This document shows, in pieces, positions 45,701-57,896 of a stretch of 64,000 nucleotides of DNA (positions are counted from its first letter, which is position 1; the number at the start of each line of letters is the position of its first letter). The notes below the pieces were generated by a model that was given only the letters and a program-made list of their open reading frames with translations, was not told the DNA's origin and made no database searches. Source of the DNA: Talaromyces rugulosus (taxonomy: Eukaryota; Ascomycota; Eurotiomycetes; Eurotiales; Trichocomaceae); the NCBI RefSeq assembly GCF_013368755.1, contig NC_049563.1, positions 5,828,001 through 5,892,000 on the forward strand. The letters are read 5' to 3'. The position numbers and the translations under genes are program-made.

Positions 45701-47095
45701 ATCAATTACAGGACTAGAACTGATTAAACTGGATTATGATTAATAAGTACCACATAATATTAGATAGCTAGGCGGATTTTCGACTTAAGATGTAGGAGTT
45801 ATTCTGGTTAATAACTATAGATACTTCTATAGTTATATTGATAGCAATGTTGCTAGTGGTTGATAAAGTCTGGTTGTTATAGACATTATAGTTAACATCT
45901 ATGATGATATAATAGTACTATAGTCTATATATAACATAGATAAATATTATATATTATATGAAGCTAATGGAGCTAGATAAAGTGGTATAGATAATATTTA
46001 TTCAATAGTGGGAGGCCTAATGGTATCTTTAGGGGGAGAAGGTGATCATTTACCATGAGTTGATGGGGGATGTTGATATGTTAGTAGTGATATTGGGGGT
46101 ATTGATATACTATAGATAAATGGCTAAGGTAGCTAAGTGGTGGATATTACAGATATTTAGCAAGATAGCTGGTGGGATCATAATCATGGCGATGAACGTA
46201 TTGGGGGTAGGTATTAATATCCTGGCTGTATAGTGCGTGATCCATATTAATATGCTGAGTATATTGTGGGATTACAGTTAGAAAAGCAGATATACTAGAC
46301 AGGATAGGCAGGATAGTAAAGTGATAATTATTGCGCTGCGGATGGCCCAAAGACACAGATAGGAACAGTAGAAACATAGACAGTAGGAAAGTAAAAAGAT
46401 AATACAGCAATATTTCCAGGAGTCAGGATATTAATAGATGGTATTAGATAGATATTTAGATTTATATAACCAGCGTAAGGGGTATATAGCTAGTAAGATG
46501 ATATATAATCAGTGTCAAGCACTAAGGCAGCTATCTATATCCAAACTAAGGTTAAAACTGGTATCAACAGCGTAGATAGTCCAGGAATAGTTAAAGCAGT
46601 GAATAGCCCAGTAGAGATAGTCCATATATACACAAGCGGCGATTGAGATCAATATATTAAAACAGCAATTGACAGTATAGACACAGCAATATCTTATATA
46701 TTTTATAACCACAGCAGATCCCCAGATATTCATACATCGGATTGAGCATTGCCAGTAGGCTAATATAGATGAAGTGCGGCAGGAGATTGCAACAATAATC
46801 TAAGTAATATATAATAAACAGAAATATACCCTATATTCATGTTATTTTCTATATAGCATCCCCCAGGCGGTATGCCAGTGGTTCGAGAACAACAGACAAA
46901 GCAGATAGCATATAATAGACAGATATAATTGCCAGTTTCCTGATATTATCATCCCCATAATATTTAGTATTATTAAATACAGGCCTAATGCATATATTAA
47001 TCCAGTATTAACATAGATGTATAATAATGGTGTTAATATCATCTATACAGACCAGATTAATATATAATTAAGACAGAAGATTCAATAGAATAAGA
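42724..47095 (+). pseudogene. H1: OrsD-like C2H2 plus RecQ-type helicase gene, RIP-degraded
   Basis: One frame (about 1,457 codons) can be followed from the ATG at 42,724 to the LINE. The start matches H2. A helicase core begins at about residue 895: AIKTIIGGVLWMLVVIDISR then GKS (motif I, from GTGGGKS), VLITLELAISKEF (motif Ia/Ib region), and INKYHIIL at motif II, where DECH is expected. The C-terminal part has CQWFENN and YRPNAYINPVLT. Stops are very frequent, always at positions explained by CAA/CAG/CGA/TGG changes. The intact family would be a large ATP-dependent DNA helicase of the telomere-linked type. The 3' end is lost at the LINE. Confidence 0.75.
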
Positions 47096-48817
47096 TATTA
47101 TTATTATTATTATTATTTAATCAAATTTAACGTCTATACCGAGCCCTAGGCTATGACAGACAGCGATTCGTGTGGATTAGGCCTGCTTATAGGGGTTGCC
47201 CCCCATAAGCCGGTGCCTCTACCCCCATTGGATCCAGGCTTTCAAGGTATCTTGCACTTTCCTCACCCCATGCCGCTTATATGCGCAGGACGATTCGGGG
47301 GCTTATAGTGGGTGGCAACCACTACCCCCTCCTTATGGCCACTAACGTTTGGGCGTTGCCTACAATAGCGGGCCGCCCCTGCCCGCTATCCTTCCCCCTC
47401 TCGCTCTCCCTCATCCAGGGCCTCAATGCCCCAATTATCAGTCTTATAGGCCTGCTCCCAGGCCTGTTGGTTATCCTCTCGCTCCCTAATGGCCCCTATA
47501 AACGCCAGCAGCGCTGTAGTGGCCTTTGGGTCCTGGAATAGGCGTGCTTCGGGGCACTGCTCGCTATCCTGCGGGGCCTTTACCCCCGCTTCGGCCAAGC
47601 CGGCATATAGTTTTTCCCGCTGGTGGCACCACTGTCGACAGTTTGTAAGAAGGTGTCTTACCGTCTCAGTCCCCCTAGAGCACCCCAAGCAATTAGGGGA
47701 GTCTCGGGCCTTGATTCGGTGCAGATAGGCCCCGATTGGGGTGTGGCCGGTCTTGAATTGGTAATACCGCCGCGCCAGGTGCTTGGGGGTGCTTGCCACT
47801 ATTGGGTCAAGCTTCCATCCCCGGGGGGGTTGGTAGGCCTGGCCTACCTGTTGGGTGCGTCTTGCAAGCTTTGCAGTGAGCCAGTTGGCCTTGATAGCGC
47901 TATAAGTCTCGGTGCATGCCCGCCGGGCATGGGCCAGTGAGATGCCTGAGTACTTGCCTGTACAGGGCCTCCCTGCAGCTTTCTTAGCGGCCTTATCGGC
48001 CTCCTCGTTGCCTGGGACCCCTTTATGGCCTGGCACCCAGCATATGGTAACCCTGCGGCCGGTGGCCTGTAGTTCCCCGGCTAGGTCGTGTGCCCGCAGC
48101 GCTAGGGCTTGCCCTGGGCCAGGCCGGGTATGCTGGAGCCTGCTTATAGCGGCCTGGGCGTCTAAAAACACCCTAATTGGCCCTATAAGATTCTCTGCCA
48201 GCGCCCACTCTAGGGCTTCGACTACTCCTATTAGTTCTGCATCAAAGACTTCGAAGCCTGCGCCCAGGGGAGCTAGGCGCGACCTCCAGGGGCCAATAAG
48301 TGGCTTATAAGCTACTGCAGCGCCTACGCGCTGATCGTCTAACCTAGAACCGTCTGAGTAAAGGTCGGTGTTCCCTATCCCACTTAGGGGGTCTGAGGCT
48401 AATTGCATAGCGGTTTCAGGGGAGTCTATCCTGAAATCTAGTGGTATAGACCTATTACCAGGCTCTATTGTACGCTCAAAGCCCTGGGAGGGGTCGGCGG
48501 TCAAGGCCTCTCGTAGCCTGCGGGCCAGGCCCATGCCCAGCTTCCAGGGGCCTCGGCGGGTTGGTGTTGCCCAAGCTCGGTCTTCTAGTGGCTGCTCTCC
48601 AGGCTGTGCATGGGCGTCTCCCTCCCTAAGCGTTATAGGGAGTATTTCTGCTGCTGGATGCCCCTGGGGAAGTCCTAGGAGTCTCAGGGCATACCGCCGC
48701 TGTTTACTATCTAATAGGGCCTCTGCTGGTTCCAGAGCTGCCTCCCTTATAAGCGGTCCTAACGGGGTGGACTTCAGCATGCCTGTGACTGCCCGGGCCT
48801 GGTTATTAATTAGGCCC
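47096..48817 (-). mobile_element. Second LINE copy, 5'-truncated, minus strand
   Basis: Same family as 16,071-19,109. The (TTA)n tail at 47,096-47,116 abuts H1, and the other end stops at GGGCC, corresponding to about 17,391 of the first copy. There the H2 head begins. No target duplication can be recognised. Not RIP-mutated. Confidence 0.85.
47386..48817 (-). CDS. LINE ORF2 C-terminal fragment: RNase H and CCHC
   Basis: Open from the truncation at 48,817 to the stop at 47,386; the first Met is at 48,780. It holds the end of the RT connection, the complete RNase H (LYSDGS, FDAELIGVVEALEWAL, LDAQAAI, VPGHKGVPGNEEAD) and the zinc motif (CLGC, HLLTNC). Compared with the first copy there are scattered amino-acid changes (e.g. 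around RRTQQVGQAYQPP). It lacks the RT catalytic YADD and cannot act alone. Confidence 0.8.
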
Positions 48818-49238
48818 TATCATCAATGGAAAAGCAACCGACTAGTCCGTTGATTTTATTTTGTTAACAAACGTTAGCGTCGTGCTAGGCAAAAGGGAGT
48901 CGGTTGGTTTTTTTAATTCAACCGACTCCCCACGCCCGCATTTATATTAGGGTAGAGGCTCAAATTTGGACCAGGGATATGTGACGCCGCTATCAATATA
49001 CAGTATCAGTTTGAGCGCATTTAACCGATTAGCTATGTTGTTACAAGTTATTGAAAATCGTTAGGGTTATATTTTGAGGTGGTTAGGGTACGGAAGCGTT
49101 ATACCCGATTAGGACCACAACCATTACCCAAAGTAGAAAAGTGATAAAAGTTTAAGGTTATTTTAGCGTGATTTTAGAGTTGTTTTCATGTCCCGGTCAG
49201 GGGGACCACCATCCATCATTCAATGCATTCGTAGAAAC
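48818..49238 (+). promoter_or_regulatory. H2 leader, single head
   Basis: It starts TATCATCAATGG directly after the truncated LINE. It contains a perfect 10-bp inverted repeat, GAGTCGGTTG and CAACCGACTC, around a T-rich loop. CAACCGACT also occurs near its start. TTAGGGTTA lies at 49,061-49,069 and TTAGGGT at 49,083-49,089. It leads to the ATG at 49,239. Confidence 0.6.
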
Positions 49239-49651
49239 ATGGCGATGCCGAATATTGCACAGATATTGCAGTACGAGCCCAAATACCGGGTTATGATTTG
49301 TTGTTTATGTCACTAGGTGGTATTAGATGGTCAATTGGACGAACATTTACGTCGACCCGCACATCAGGCTGAGCGCCATGGCCAATATATATCATCATTC
49401 TGTAAGTATTATAACCAGTACCCTGAATGCATGTAACAGGCTATCCACATCACTATTCCCCGCAAGCCCATTGCACGTATTGTGTTATTAGATGATCCCT
49501 AATATCCCATATACCAATGTCGTTATCCCAGGTGCCATTTGGTGGTCAAGATGGTCACCCGGATCCAGCAGTATTGTTGTACCCAACATGCATGGGAGAA
49601 TTCCCAAGTACACGGTCGATCCCGTAAGCGTGCGATCCATGCTCCTAAACC
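49239..49651 (+). pseudogene. H2: 3'-truncated OrsD-like N-terminal fragment
   Basis: It reads MAMPNIAQILQYEPKYRVMI followed by CCLCH, then a stop, VVLDGQLDEHLRRPAHQAE, and later YQCRYPRCHLVVK and YCCTQHAWEN. This is the paired zinc-finger arrangement of OrsD (DUF3505) proteins. In-frame TAG/TAA codons stand where Gln is likely. It is cut at 49,651, where the G1 head begins. Much less AT-rich than H1. Confidence 0.7.
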
Positions 49652-49698
49652 TAACCAAAATACCTGAGTGTAGTGAACTATACTACAATCACAAACTC
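49652..49698 (+). repeat. G1 head: one 47-bp unit
   Basis: A single unit starting TAACCAAAATACCTGAG and ending CAATCACAAACTC, preceded by CC. Fewer copies than in the younger G heads. Confidence 0.85.
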
Positions 49699-50108
49699 TA
49701 TTTTAGGGTTATTTTTGCTAGTTAAATCTAGGATTAGTGTCATAGACTACAATCACAAACTTTTATAGACTACAATCAGGTTTTGTCGCCTGATCGCCCT
49801 CAAAATTAGACTAGTTATTTTCATACCATTAAATCGCTCGTCACCAAAGAATAAGCAATATTCAAGTTATCATACTGCTGTCATGGTTAATTGAAAAGGA
49901 CAGGTTTTTCAGGTTGTTTTGGTTGGAGTGCGACAGGCGCTAGTGGCCAGGATATATCACATACACGCCATGACGGATCGTCAGGGATTCCAACGTATTA
50001 GGGCATGGTTATATATAATCATATATTGTCCATACTACAGATTATCATTATCATTATAGATAGCATTAGTATTTATCACATTTACCAGAGCAATTTATTA
50101 TTATCATT
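49699..50108 (+). promoter_or_regulatory. G1 leader
   Basis: Corresponds to the G4 leader with transition changes (TCTAGGATTAG for TCTAGGGTTAG). It ends at the former start codon. Confidence 0.6.
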
Positions 50109-53100
50109 ATATATAACATATTTTTCGAGCAACTAGAGGAGTTTCCTATTATGATATGCCGGGAGTATCGCCATACTATATGGCCCAGCCAGATTGAAAC
50201 GCATTTACATCACACACACCATTATATGTCTACCACCATGCGCGTCACATTGGCCGATGATGTTCGTACATAGCCCAACATCACGCATAATCCAATCGAG
50301 TTGAATATCCTAGCCACCCAGACTACAGTGATCCAACAGTTAGTCGCGCCCATTGATAGATATCAATATTAATTAAGTTCCCATTCGTGCCAATACATAT
50401 ACACTACTATACCCACCATACAATAACATTGGATCAAGCATCATCAATGGTCCCGGACCTAAAAGATCAGACAGTCTATCCACATAGAGTAGAAACAGAT
50501 TTAGCATAAGCAGGACCAGGCATGCCATTCTATTCAATGCCAGCAGTTATTTCCTGTCAAGGCTAACTCGCAGTATTTTGCAATTATTCCCAAGACGGAT
50601 AAAGCTGTGGCCCCCAACAGTGATGCGTGCGAGATGTTAATCCAGAACATGCAGGCGCATTGGCGCAGCATGCAGAAGGCCGCAGATCGGAAGATCCAGA
50701 CCAGCTAGATCAACAAGGCCAACCCGTGGTTACAGCGAACCAAGTAGGTAAAGTATTTAGAAGAGTTCAATATCCCTGATTTAATACAGAGTGTAAGCCC
50801 ACCCCCCACAGATATTGATGGCCAGCCATCTATCAAGCCAGAAGCCCACGCCATTTGGACGGTCATAGCGCAGTTAGCCACAATCAGCTAGTTGTCCGTG
50901 ATTCACCAGATTGGGATATTTATGCAGTTAGAAGCTATCCAGACTAAGCAGCATCAGACACAGTATACCCCGTTAGAGGCGTATTAGGATAAGAAGTTAA
51001 TCATAAAGCAGGTGCAGCCATGGCAGGAGATATTAATGTTTTTTTAGTATACGCAGCAGCCACATAAATAGACCAGTCCTCTGTATTAATTCACACAACA
51101 ACAGCACATGGCATAGGAACGGTTGGTTGACACAGTGCAGATTCCATCTACCTATTAGGTAAGCAAGGGTAAGGTGATCACACAATCCAGGGCCACACAG
51201 ACACCATGGGTGGAGGAAGAGGAGGAAGAGGAGGAGGAGGAGAAAAAAGAGAAGAAGGAGGAGGAAAAGAAGGAGGAGAAGGAAGAAAAGAAGGAGGAGA
51301 AGAGAGACACTATATCAATTAATTCATTGTCTATAGATAGCAACGAACCCGATTTTTTCAATGATAGGAGTGACGGGATAGAGAAGACGATGGAGAAGAC
51401 AGCCATAGAGAGAACAGTTGATATGGATGCTATATTTGATATTGAGCGCCCCCCAGAGAATAAGGAAGAAGCCAGCAACATTACTATGCCGCCATTAAGC
51501 CCCATAGAGCAGGCGTGTTTAGATTTTTGCATCGAATTATTGAACCAGCGCATCACCCAACAGGAGTACGACAGCGCATTAGTGTGTGCCATAGCCGTAT
51601 TAGGGGTTCATAAGAACAGTTTCCGTACACCCAAGAATTACCCGCCCATTTTATCGCGAGTGATCAAGGTCGCGCGGTTCATAGTAGTAAAGAAAGCCAT
51701 CGAATTAAGTAACAAGCCTAAGGAGGAGGATGCGGCCAAGTTACCCAGTTCTATAGACCACACGGATTGGGACAGCACATATGGTGGATCACTGCTACCC
51801 AGTTCGCCAGGCCGCAAAGGATGTTTGTAATGGGTGACCCAGATGATAAATCAGTTCATGGTGCGCAGATCGCAAGGCCCCACACAATAGATGTTGGATT
51901 TGCGCACATATAGGTTGAAGATCCATTACAATACAACCAGCGCCGGCCATATACAGTAACAGAATAAGAACAAGTTATGTTATAAGGACCGGCAGTTTAC
52001 TATAAATAAGTTTCATAGTATAGTACACACAGTAGTCTAGAACACGCGGCGGATATTGATTAATAACATATTAGGATACCTATCTGACGCTGTACCAGCT
52101 ATTCTATAGGACTGTTTGTATAATGATCCCAGCAATAACTAGGTATAATAGAGTTTTTTACAGGACACCTAAACGTAATAGCCCATAGATAGGAAGTATT
52201 AGATGTGGCATCAAATCCGTCAAGATCTAGCTATACAGCATCAATTCATCCAGGCTAACAGGCAAGGGTTTTATCCGGCATGATGGATAGCGTATTAGAA
52301 CCGGATTACTGCGTTTTTAAAAAAGTTATTAGTAGCTATCCAGTTCATATAGGATCAACCAGCGTGGGCCTCTAAGTTATTAAGCATCCAGCATAAGAAC
52401 AGTCCTATAGGTGGGATCCGTAATATGTTTATCAAGGATAGCATAATAGTATTAGTCGCACAGTACCACAAAGATTACTAATTAAGCGGCGACGTTAAGA
52501 TCATCTATCAATATTTACCACGCGAGATAGGTAAGTTATTAGTATGGTATTTATAGTTAGTGTAGCTATTCAAACAGGTAGTCAGTGGAAATATATATCA
52601 ATAGGACTAGGTGTCTAGCTATATTTGGACCGTCTACCTACACCAAACAAAATAGAATTCCGAATGATTACGACACATATTGCAGCATAAGAGTGCCATG
52701 GGATTACACAGTTAATCATTGCACATTGCATCATATCGTAAGGTTGTAATTGCCATCAATCAGCAGTATTTACACAATAAATATTAATTTACAGCAGATA
52801 ATAGAGACGACCCCAAGACTATAGACAAGATACAATTATTGGCCGATGCCGCCAATTATTAGGCTGAGCATGATCCACACACAGCTAGTAGCATATACGC
52901 TCAGGAGAGCTACGAGTTGTTTAGCACTATAGCGTCTATACAAGAACAATATCATAGTAGCAATCAAGATTAGCATACATAGTTAAGATTTGCATCATAC
53001 TAGCCACCATCCGACCTAGATACCGATCCATTTAGCGCGCCCCCAGCATCCAGCACATTATGGTTCACGGACAAGGCACAGCACAGCTGGGAGGAACGGT

Positions 53101-55108
53101 GACAGCGGATACAGCGTATAGATGTTGACCAGACGTTGCGCGATATGATGGGACTAGATGCTGCATTTCGCGGGCCACAGAAGCAGATTGTGCAGGCTGT
53201 GATCCAAGGACAGAGCCTGGTCATCGGCATAATGCCTATTGGTGGTGGCAAGAGTTTGTTGTTCATGTTGCCGGTATAGATGGTCCATGGTGGCATAATG
53301 GTTGTTATCATCCTATTAGTGTTGTTACGAGATGATTTACAGTATTGATACGCGGAATTAGATATTCAATATATCGTATGGAACAACTAGTAACCCATTA
53401 ATGATATATTGATTATGTTAATTACGCCCGAGTCCGCCATACATAACGAAACATTCAGCATATTTTTAAACCACAAGTAGTTCACTAATCAATTAGATTA
53501 GATCATAATCGATAAATACTATATCGTATTACACGACCAGTACAATTTCTACAAGTCAATAACACAGTTAGGGTAGTTGGTCTGATACCGTGCCCTTATA
53601 TTATTATTAACAGTGACAATGTCCTGAGAGAACAAAAAGCAATTGTGCCAGCAAATATATTTTCTCCCCAACACTATATATTGAATCCACACACATACCA
53701 GTCATCACAACATTACATATTAGATGGTCTGTATTGCGCAGCCACAGGAACATAGCCAACATAGTAACATAGAAACAGCTATTATGGCGTAGATTAAATA
53801 AAAGATCCCATAATATTTATCTAGCAAGGTAATAGTATACATCAACAGCCAGCACTAGACAAAGCAGGTTATAGAGGCATTAAAATACAGTATATATCAT
53901 TCCCACATAATTAATTGAGCCAGGATATTGAGCACATTCTAACAGACGCCTAATAGCATTATCATAGCCACTAGTACATTAGACATAGATATTAATATCC
54001 CCAACATCTAGTATATAATCCACATTAAGCATCCCCAATCATTGTTAAATTATATCTAGGAGAGTAGACATACCAGGCAAGATAGGCAGAGCAGCACAAT
54101 AATGATGGTTTTGAACAATAGTGATAGTGGATAGAGAGACCCAGTGACCAATCAAGATACGGGATTATTATGGGCATTAGAGCAGATACAACAGTATATT
54201 AATCAGCTATATCAACAAGGCGTGTTTGATCTATATTTAGATAGAGAAGTAAATAGATATTAGCGACAGTAATACGAGAAGAGTAAAGCGGCGTATAATA
54301 GATATTATATAGTAACTATACTAATTAAGATACAGACCACATCACTAATTATACAAAGTGAGACTCTAGCCATATTATTAGCTAGGCGGGTTCAGATCTA
54401 AGCCAGATCACCAGTCCCAGCACTGGCGCGGTCCCCAAAATAAAAGTTAAGCAAGGTATTCACCATGGTGACAATGCCGCATACCCAACAGAGAAGATAT
54501 AATAAGCTATGAGAGCAATTACGATCACACATCAAGCGTGAGGCGCGAATGGTGGATTCCATCTGGGAGCATTTTGACCAATGGGTGGGACAATACTGGA
54601 TTTATACAATACACGAGGCATCCAGCAAGCATTTCACGTATCAATGTCCCCAGGCCAAAGGCCAACAGGTAGCAGCGTGGATTGAGGAGACCATCTGCAA
54701 GGTGACTAGGAATCAACACAAAGATGGGAGGAACGGGTATGAGGATTATGCGGTATGTTTTCAGTGCCATTCACCATAGTAGATATGTCTATGATAGGTT
54801 CGTGTCAATTATAGTAGATATCAGCGTACCAAAAAAACATATCGATATTTAGAGACGACGGCACACACTATAGCACAGTTGTTGCATAGACCGATGCGGA
54901 AGATGATCTAGCCAGCATGGAAGCAGCGGTTGGCGCAGATACCCAGAGGAGGGGTCCCCTATAAGAACCAGACCGCGTTGATTCGTTATTTTCAGTGGAA
55001 GTTTAGAAAACGTGAAGAAGAGCGTAGTGGGTTGGTAGAAGAGATAACATGGATGTGTTTATGGGTCGACGATACGATGCAGGTAGATATTAAGAGCAGT
55101 GAGGATTC
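50109..55108 (+). pseudogene. G1: nearly full OrsD-C2H2 / poly-Glu / RecQ helicase gene, RIP-inactivated
   Basis: One frame of about 1,666 codons with no indel that I could detect. The start ATG is now ATA, and the second Cys of the first finger is Tyr (TAT). The poly-Glu stretch has turned partly to Lys (51,211-51,305). At residues 1045-1049 the Walker A is intact (MPIGGGKSLLFMLP), preceded by FRGPQKQIVQAVIQGQS. Motif II reads IIDKYYIVL where a DECH-type box is expected. Motifs V/VI follow (ATSTLDIDINIPN, ESRHTRQDRQ). The C-terminal part has CPQAKGQQVAAW and CFQCHSP, a second zinc-like pair. It is truncated at 55,108. It shows what the unseen part of G4 should contain. Confidence 0.85.
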
Positions 55109-55202
55109 TAACCAAAATACCTGAGTGTAGTGAACTGTACTACAATCACAAACTCTAACCAAAATACCTGAGTGTAGTGAACTGTACTACAATCACAAAC
55201 TC
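55109..55202 (+). repeat. G2 head: two 47-bp units
   Basis: Units at 55,109-55,155 and 55,156-55,202, identical to each other and to those of G3 and G4 by eye. Preceded by a single C (GGATTC). Confidence 0.9.
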
Positions 55203-55612
55203 TATTTTAGGGTTATTTTTGCTAGTTAAATCTAGGGTTAGTGTCATAGACTACAATCACGAACTTTTGTAGACTACAATCAGGTTTTGTCGCCTGATCG
55301 CCCTCAAAATTGGACCAGTTATTTTCATACCATTAAATCGCTCGTCACCGGAGAATGAGCGATATTCAAGTTATCGTGCCGCTGTCGTGGTTAATTGAAA
55401 AGGACGGGTTTTTCAGGTTGTTTTGGTTGGGGTGCGACGGGCGCTAGTGGCCAGGATATATCGCGTGCGCGCCATGACGGATCGTCAGGGGTTCTGACGT
55501 ATTAGGGCATGGTTATATATAATCATATATTGTCCATACTACAGATTACCATTACTATTATAGATAGCATTAGTATTTATCACATTTACCAGGGCAATTC
55601 ATTATTATCATC
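55203..55612 (+). promoter_or_regulatory. G2 leader
   Basis: Very close to the G4 leader; holds TTAGGGTTA and TAGGGTTAG, and a TATATATAATC box about 100 nt before the ATG. Confidence 0.6.
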
Positions 55613-57345
55613 ATGTATAACACGTTTTTCGAGTAACTAGAGGAGTTTCCTATTGTGGTATGCCGGGAGTGTCGCCATGCCGTGTGGCCTAGCTAGATTG
55701 AAACGCATTTGCGTTGCGCGCACCGTTATGTGTCTACTATCATGTGCGTCACATTGGCCGATGATGTTTGTACATGGCCTAATATCGCGCATGATCTGAT
55801 TGAGTTGAATATCCCGGCTATCCGGACCATAGTGATCCAACAGTTGGTCGCGTTTGTTGATGGATATTGATGTCAATTGAGTTCCTATTCGTGCTAATAT
55901 ATATGCACTACCATGCCTATTATGTGGCAGTATTGGATCAAGCATTATCAGTGGTCCTGGATCTGAAAGATTGGACAGCCTACCCACATGGAGCAGAAAC
56001 AGATTCAGTATGAGCAGGATTAGGCATGCTGTCCCGTTCAATGCCAGCGGTTGTTTCCTGTTAAGGCCAACTCGCAGTATTTTGCGATTATTCCCGAGAC
56101 GGATGAAGCTGTGGCCCCCGATGGTGATGCGTGCGAGACGTTAATCTAGAATATGCAGGCGCATTGGCGCAGCGTGCAGGAGGCCGCGGATCGGAAGATC
56201 CAGGCTGGCCAGGTCGACGAGGCCAACCCGTGGTTACGGCGAACCGAGTGGGTGAAGTATTTGGGGGAGTTCGACATCCCCGATTTGATATAGAGTGTGA
56301 GCCTACCCCCCGCGGATATCGATGGCCAGCCGTCTATTGAGCCGGAAGCCCACGCCATTTGGACGGCTATGGCGTGGTTGGCTACGATCAGCCAGTTGTC
56401 CGTGATTCACCAGATTGGGGTGTTTGTGCGGTTGGAAGCCATCTGGACTGAGCAGCATTAGACGCGGTACACCCTGTTAGAGGCGTATTAGGATGAGGAG
56501 TTAATTGTGAAGCAGGTGCGGCCGTGGTAGGAGATGTTGATGTTTTTTTGGCGTACGCAGCAGCTGTACGAGTGGACCAGTCCTTTGTATCGATTTATGC
56601 GACGACAGCGTATGGTATGGGAGCGGTTGGTTGACGCGGTGCGGATTCCACCCATCTGCTAGGTGAGCAAGGGTAAGGTGATCATGCGATCCGGGGCCAC
56701 GCGGGCACCGTGGGTGGAGGAAGAGGAGGAAGAGGAGGGGGAGGAGGAGGAGGAGGAGGAGGAGGAGAGAGATACCATGTTGATTGATTCGTTGTCCGTG
56801 GACAGTAACGAACCCGATTTTTTCAATGATAGGAGTGACGGGATAGAGAAGACGATGGAGGAGACGGCTATGGGGAGAACGGTTGATGTGGATGCTATAT
56901 TTGATATTGAGCGCCCCCCGGAGAATGAGGAGGAAGCCAGTAATATCACTGTGCCGCCATTGAGCCCTGTGGAGCGGGTGTGTTTGGATTTTTGCATTGA
57001 ATTGTTGAACCAGCGCATCATTTGATGGGAGTATGACAGCGCATTAGTGTGTGCCGCAGCTGTATTGGGGGTTTGTGAGGGCGGTTTCCGTACGCCCGAG
57101 GATTACTCGCCTATTTTATCGCGAGTGATCAAGGTCGCGCGGTTCATGGTGGTGAAGAAAGCCGTTGAATTGAGTGACGAGCCCGAGGAGGAGGATGTGG
57201 CTGAGTTGCCCAGTTCCATGGACTATACGGATTGGGACAGCGTATATGGTGGATCGCCGCTACCTAGTTCGCCAGGCCGCAAAGGATGTTTGCAGTGGGT
57301 GACCTAGATGATGGATTGGTTCATGGTGCGCGGATCGCAAGGCCC
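55613..57345 (+). pseudogene. G2: 3'-truncated copy of the G gene (577 codons)
   Basis: ATG at 55,613 and first stop at codon 8 (TAA for CAA). It is otherwise close to G4 and less mutated than G3. It includes both zinc-finger regions, the short poly-Glu with one Gly, and the segment [10 protein letters not shown]. It is cut after GGCCC at 57,345. It has no helicase domain. Stops and Trp/Gln losses rule out a product. Confidence 0.85.
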
Positions 57346-57486
57346 TAACCAAAATACCTGAGTGTAGTGAACTGTACTACAATCACAAACTCTAACCAAA
57401 ATACCTGAGTGTAGTGAACTGTACTACAATCACAAACTCTAACCAAAATACCTGAGTGTAGTGAACTGTACTACAATCACAAACTC
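57346..57486 (+). repeat. G3 head: three 47-bp units
   Basis: Units at 57,346, 57,393 and 57,440. Joined to G2 as CCCTAACC, a telomere-like octamer. Confidence 0.9.
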
Positions 57487-57896
57487 TATTTTAGGGTTAT
57501 TTTTGCTAGTTAAATCTAGGGTTAGTGTCATAGACTACAATCACAAACTTTTATAGACTACAATCAGGTTTTGTCGCCTGATCGCCCTCAAAATTAAACC
57601 AGTTATTTTCATACCATTAAATCGCTCGTCACCGGAGAATGAGCGATATTCAAGTTATCATACCGTTGTTGTGGTTAATTAAAAAGGACAGGTTTTTCAG
57701 GTTGTTTTGGTTGGGGTACGACAGGCGCTAGTGGCCAGGATATATCACGTGCGCGCCATGACAGATCGTCAGGGGTTCCAACGTATTAGGACATAGTTAT
57801 ATATAATTATATATTGTCTATACTACAGATTACCATTACCATTATAGATAGCATTAGTATTTATCACATTTACCAAAGCAATTCATTATTATCATC
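57487..57896 (+). promoter_or_regulatory. G3 leader
   Basis: As in G4 with scattered transitions; TTAGGGTTA and TAGGGTTAG are kept. Confidence 0.6.

Noticed and set aside
43540..46733. Minus-strand hydrophobic ORFs in H1 (e.g. 43,540, 46,147, 46,515)
   Set aside because: Antisense to the helicase frame in very AT-rich DNA; composition alone explains the Leu/Tyr-rich reading.
57346..57486. Regular 47-bp repeats as a CRISPR-like array
   Set aside because: The units are directly contiguous without spacers and the context is eukaryotic transposon DNA.
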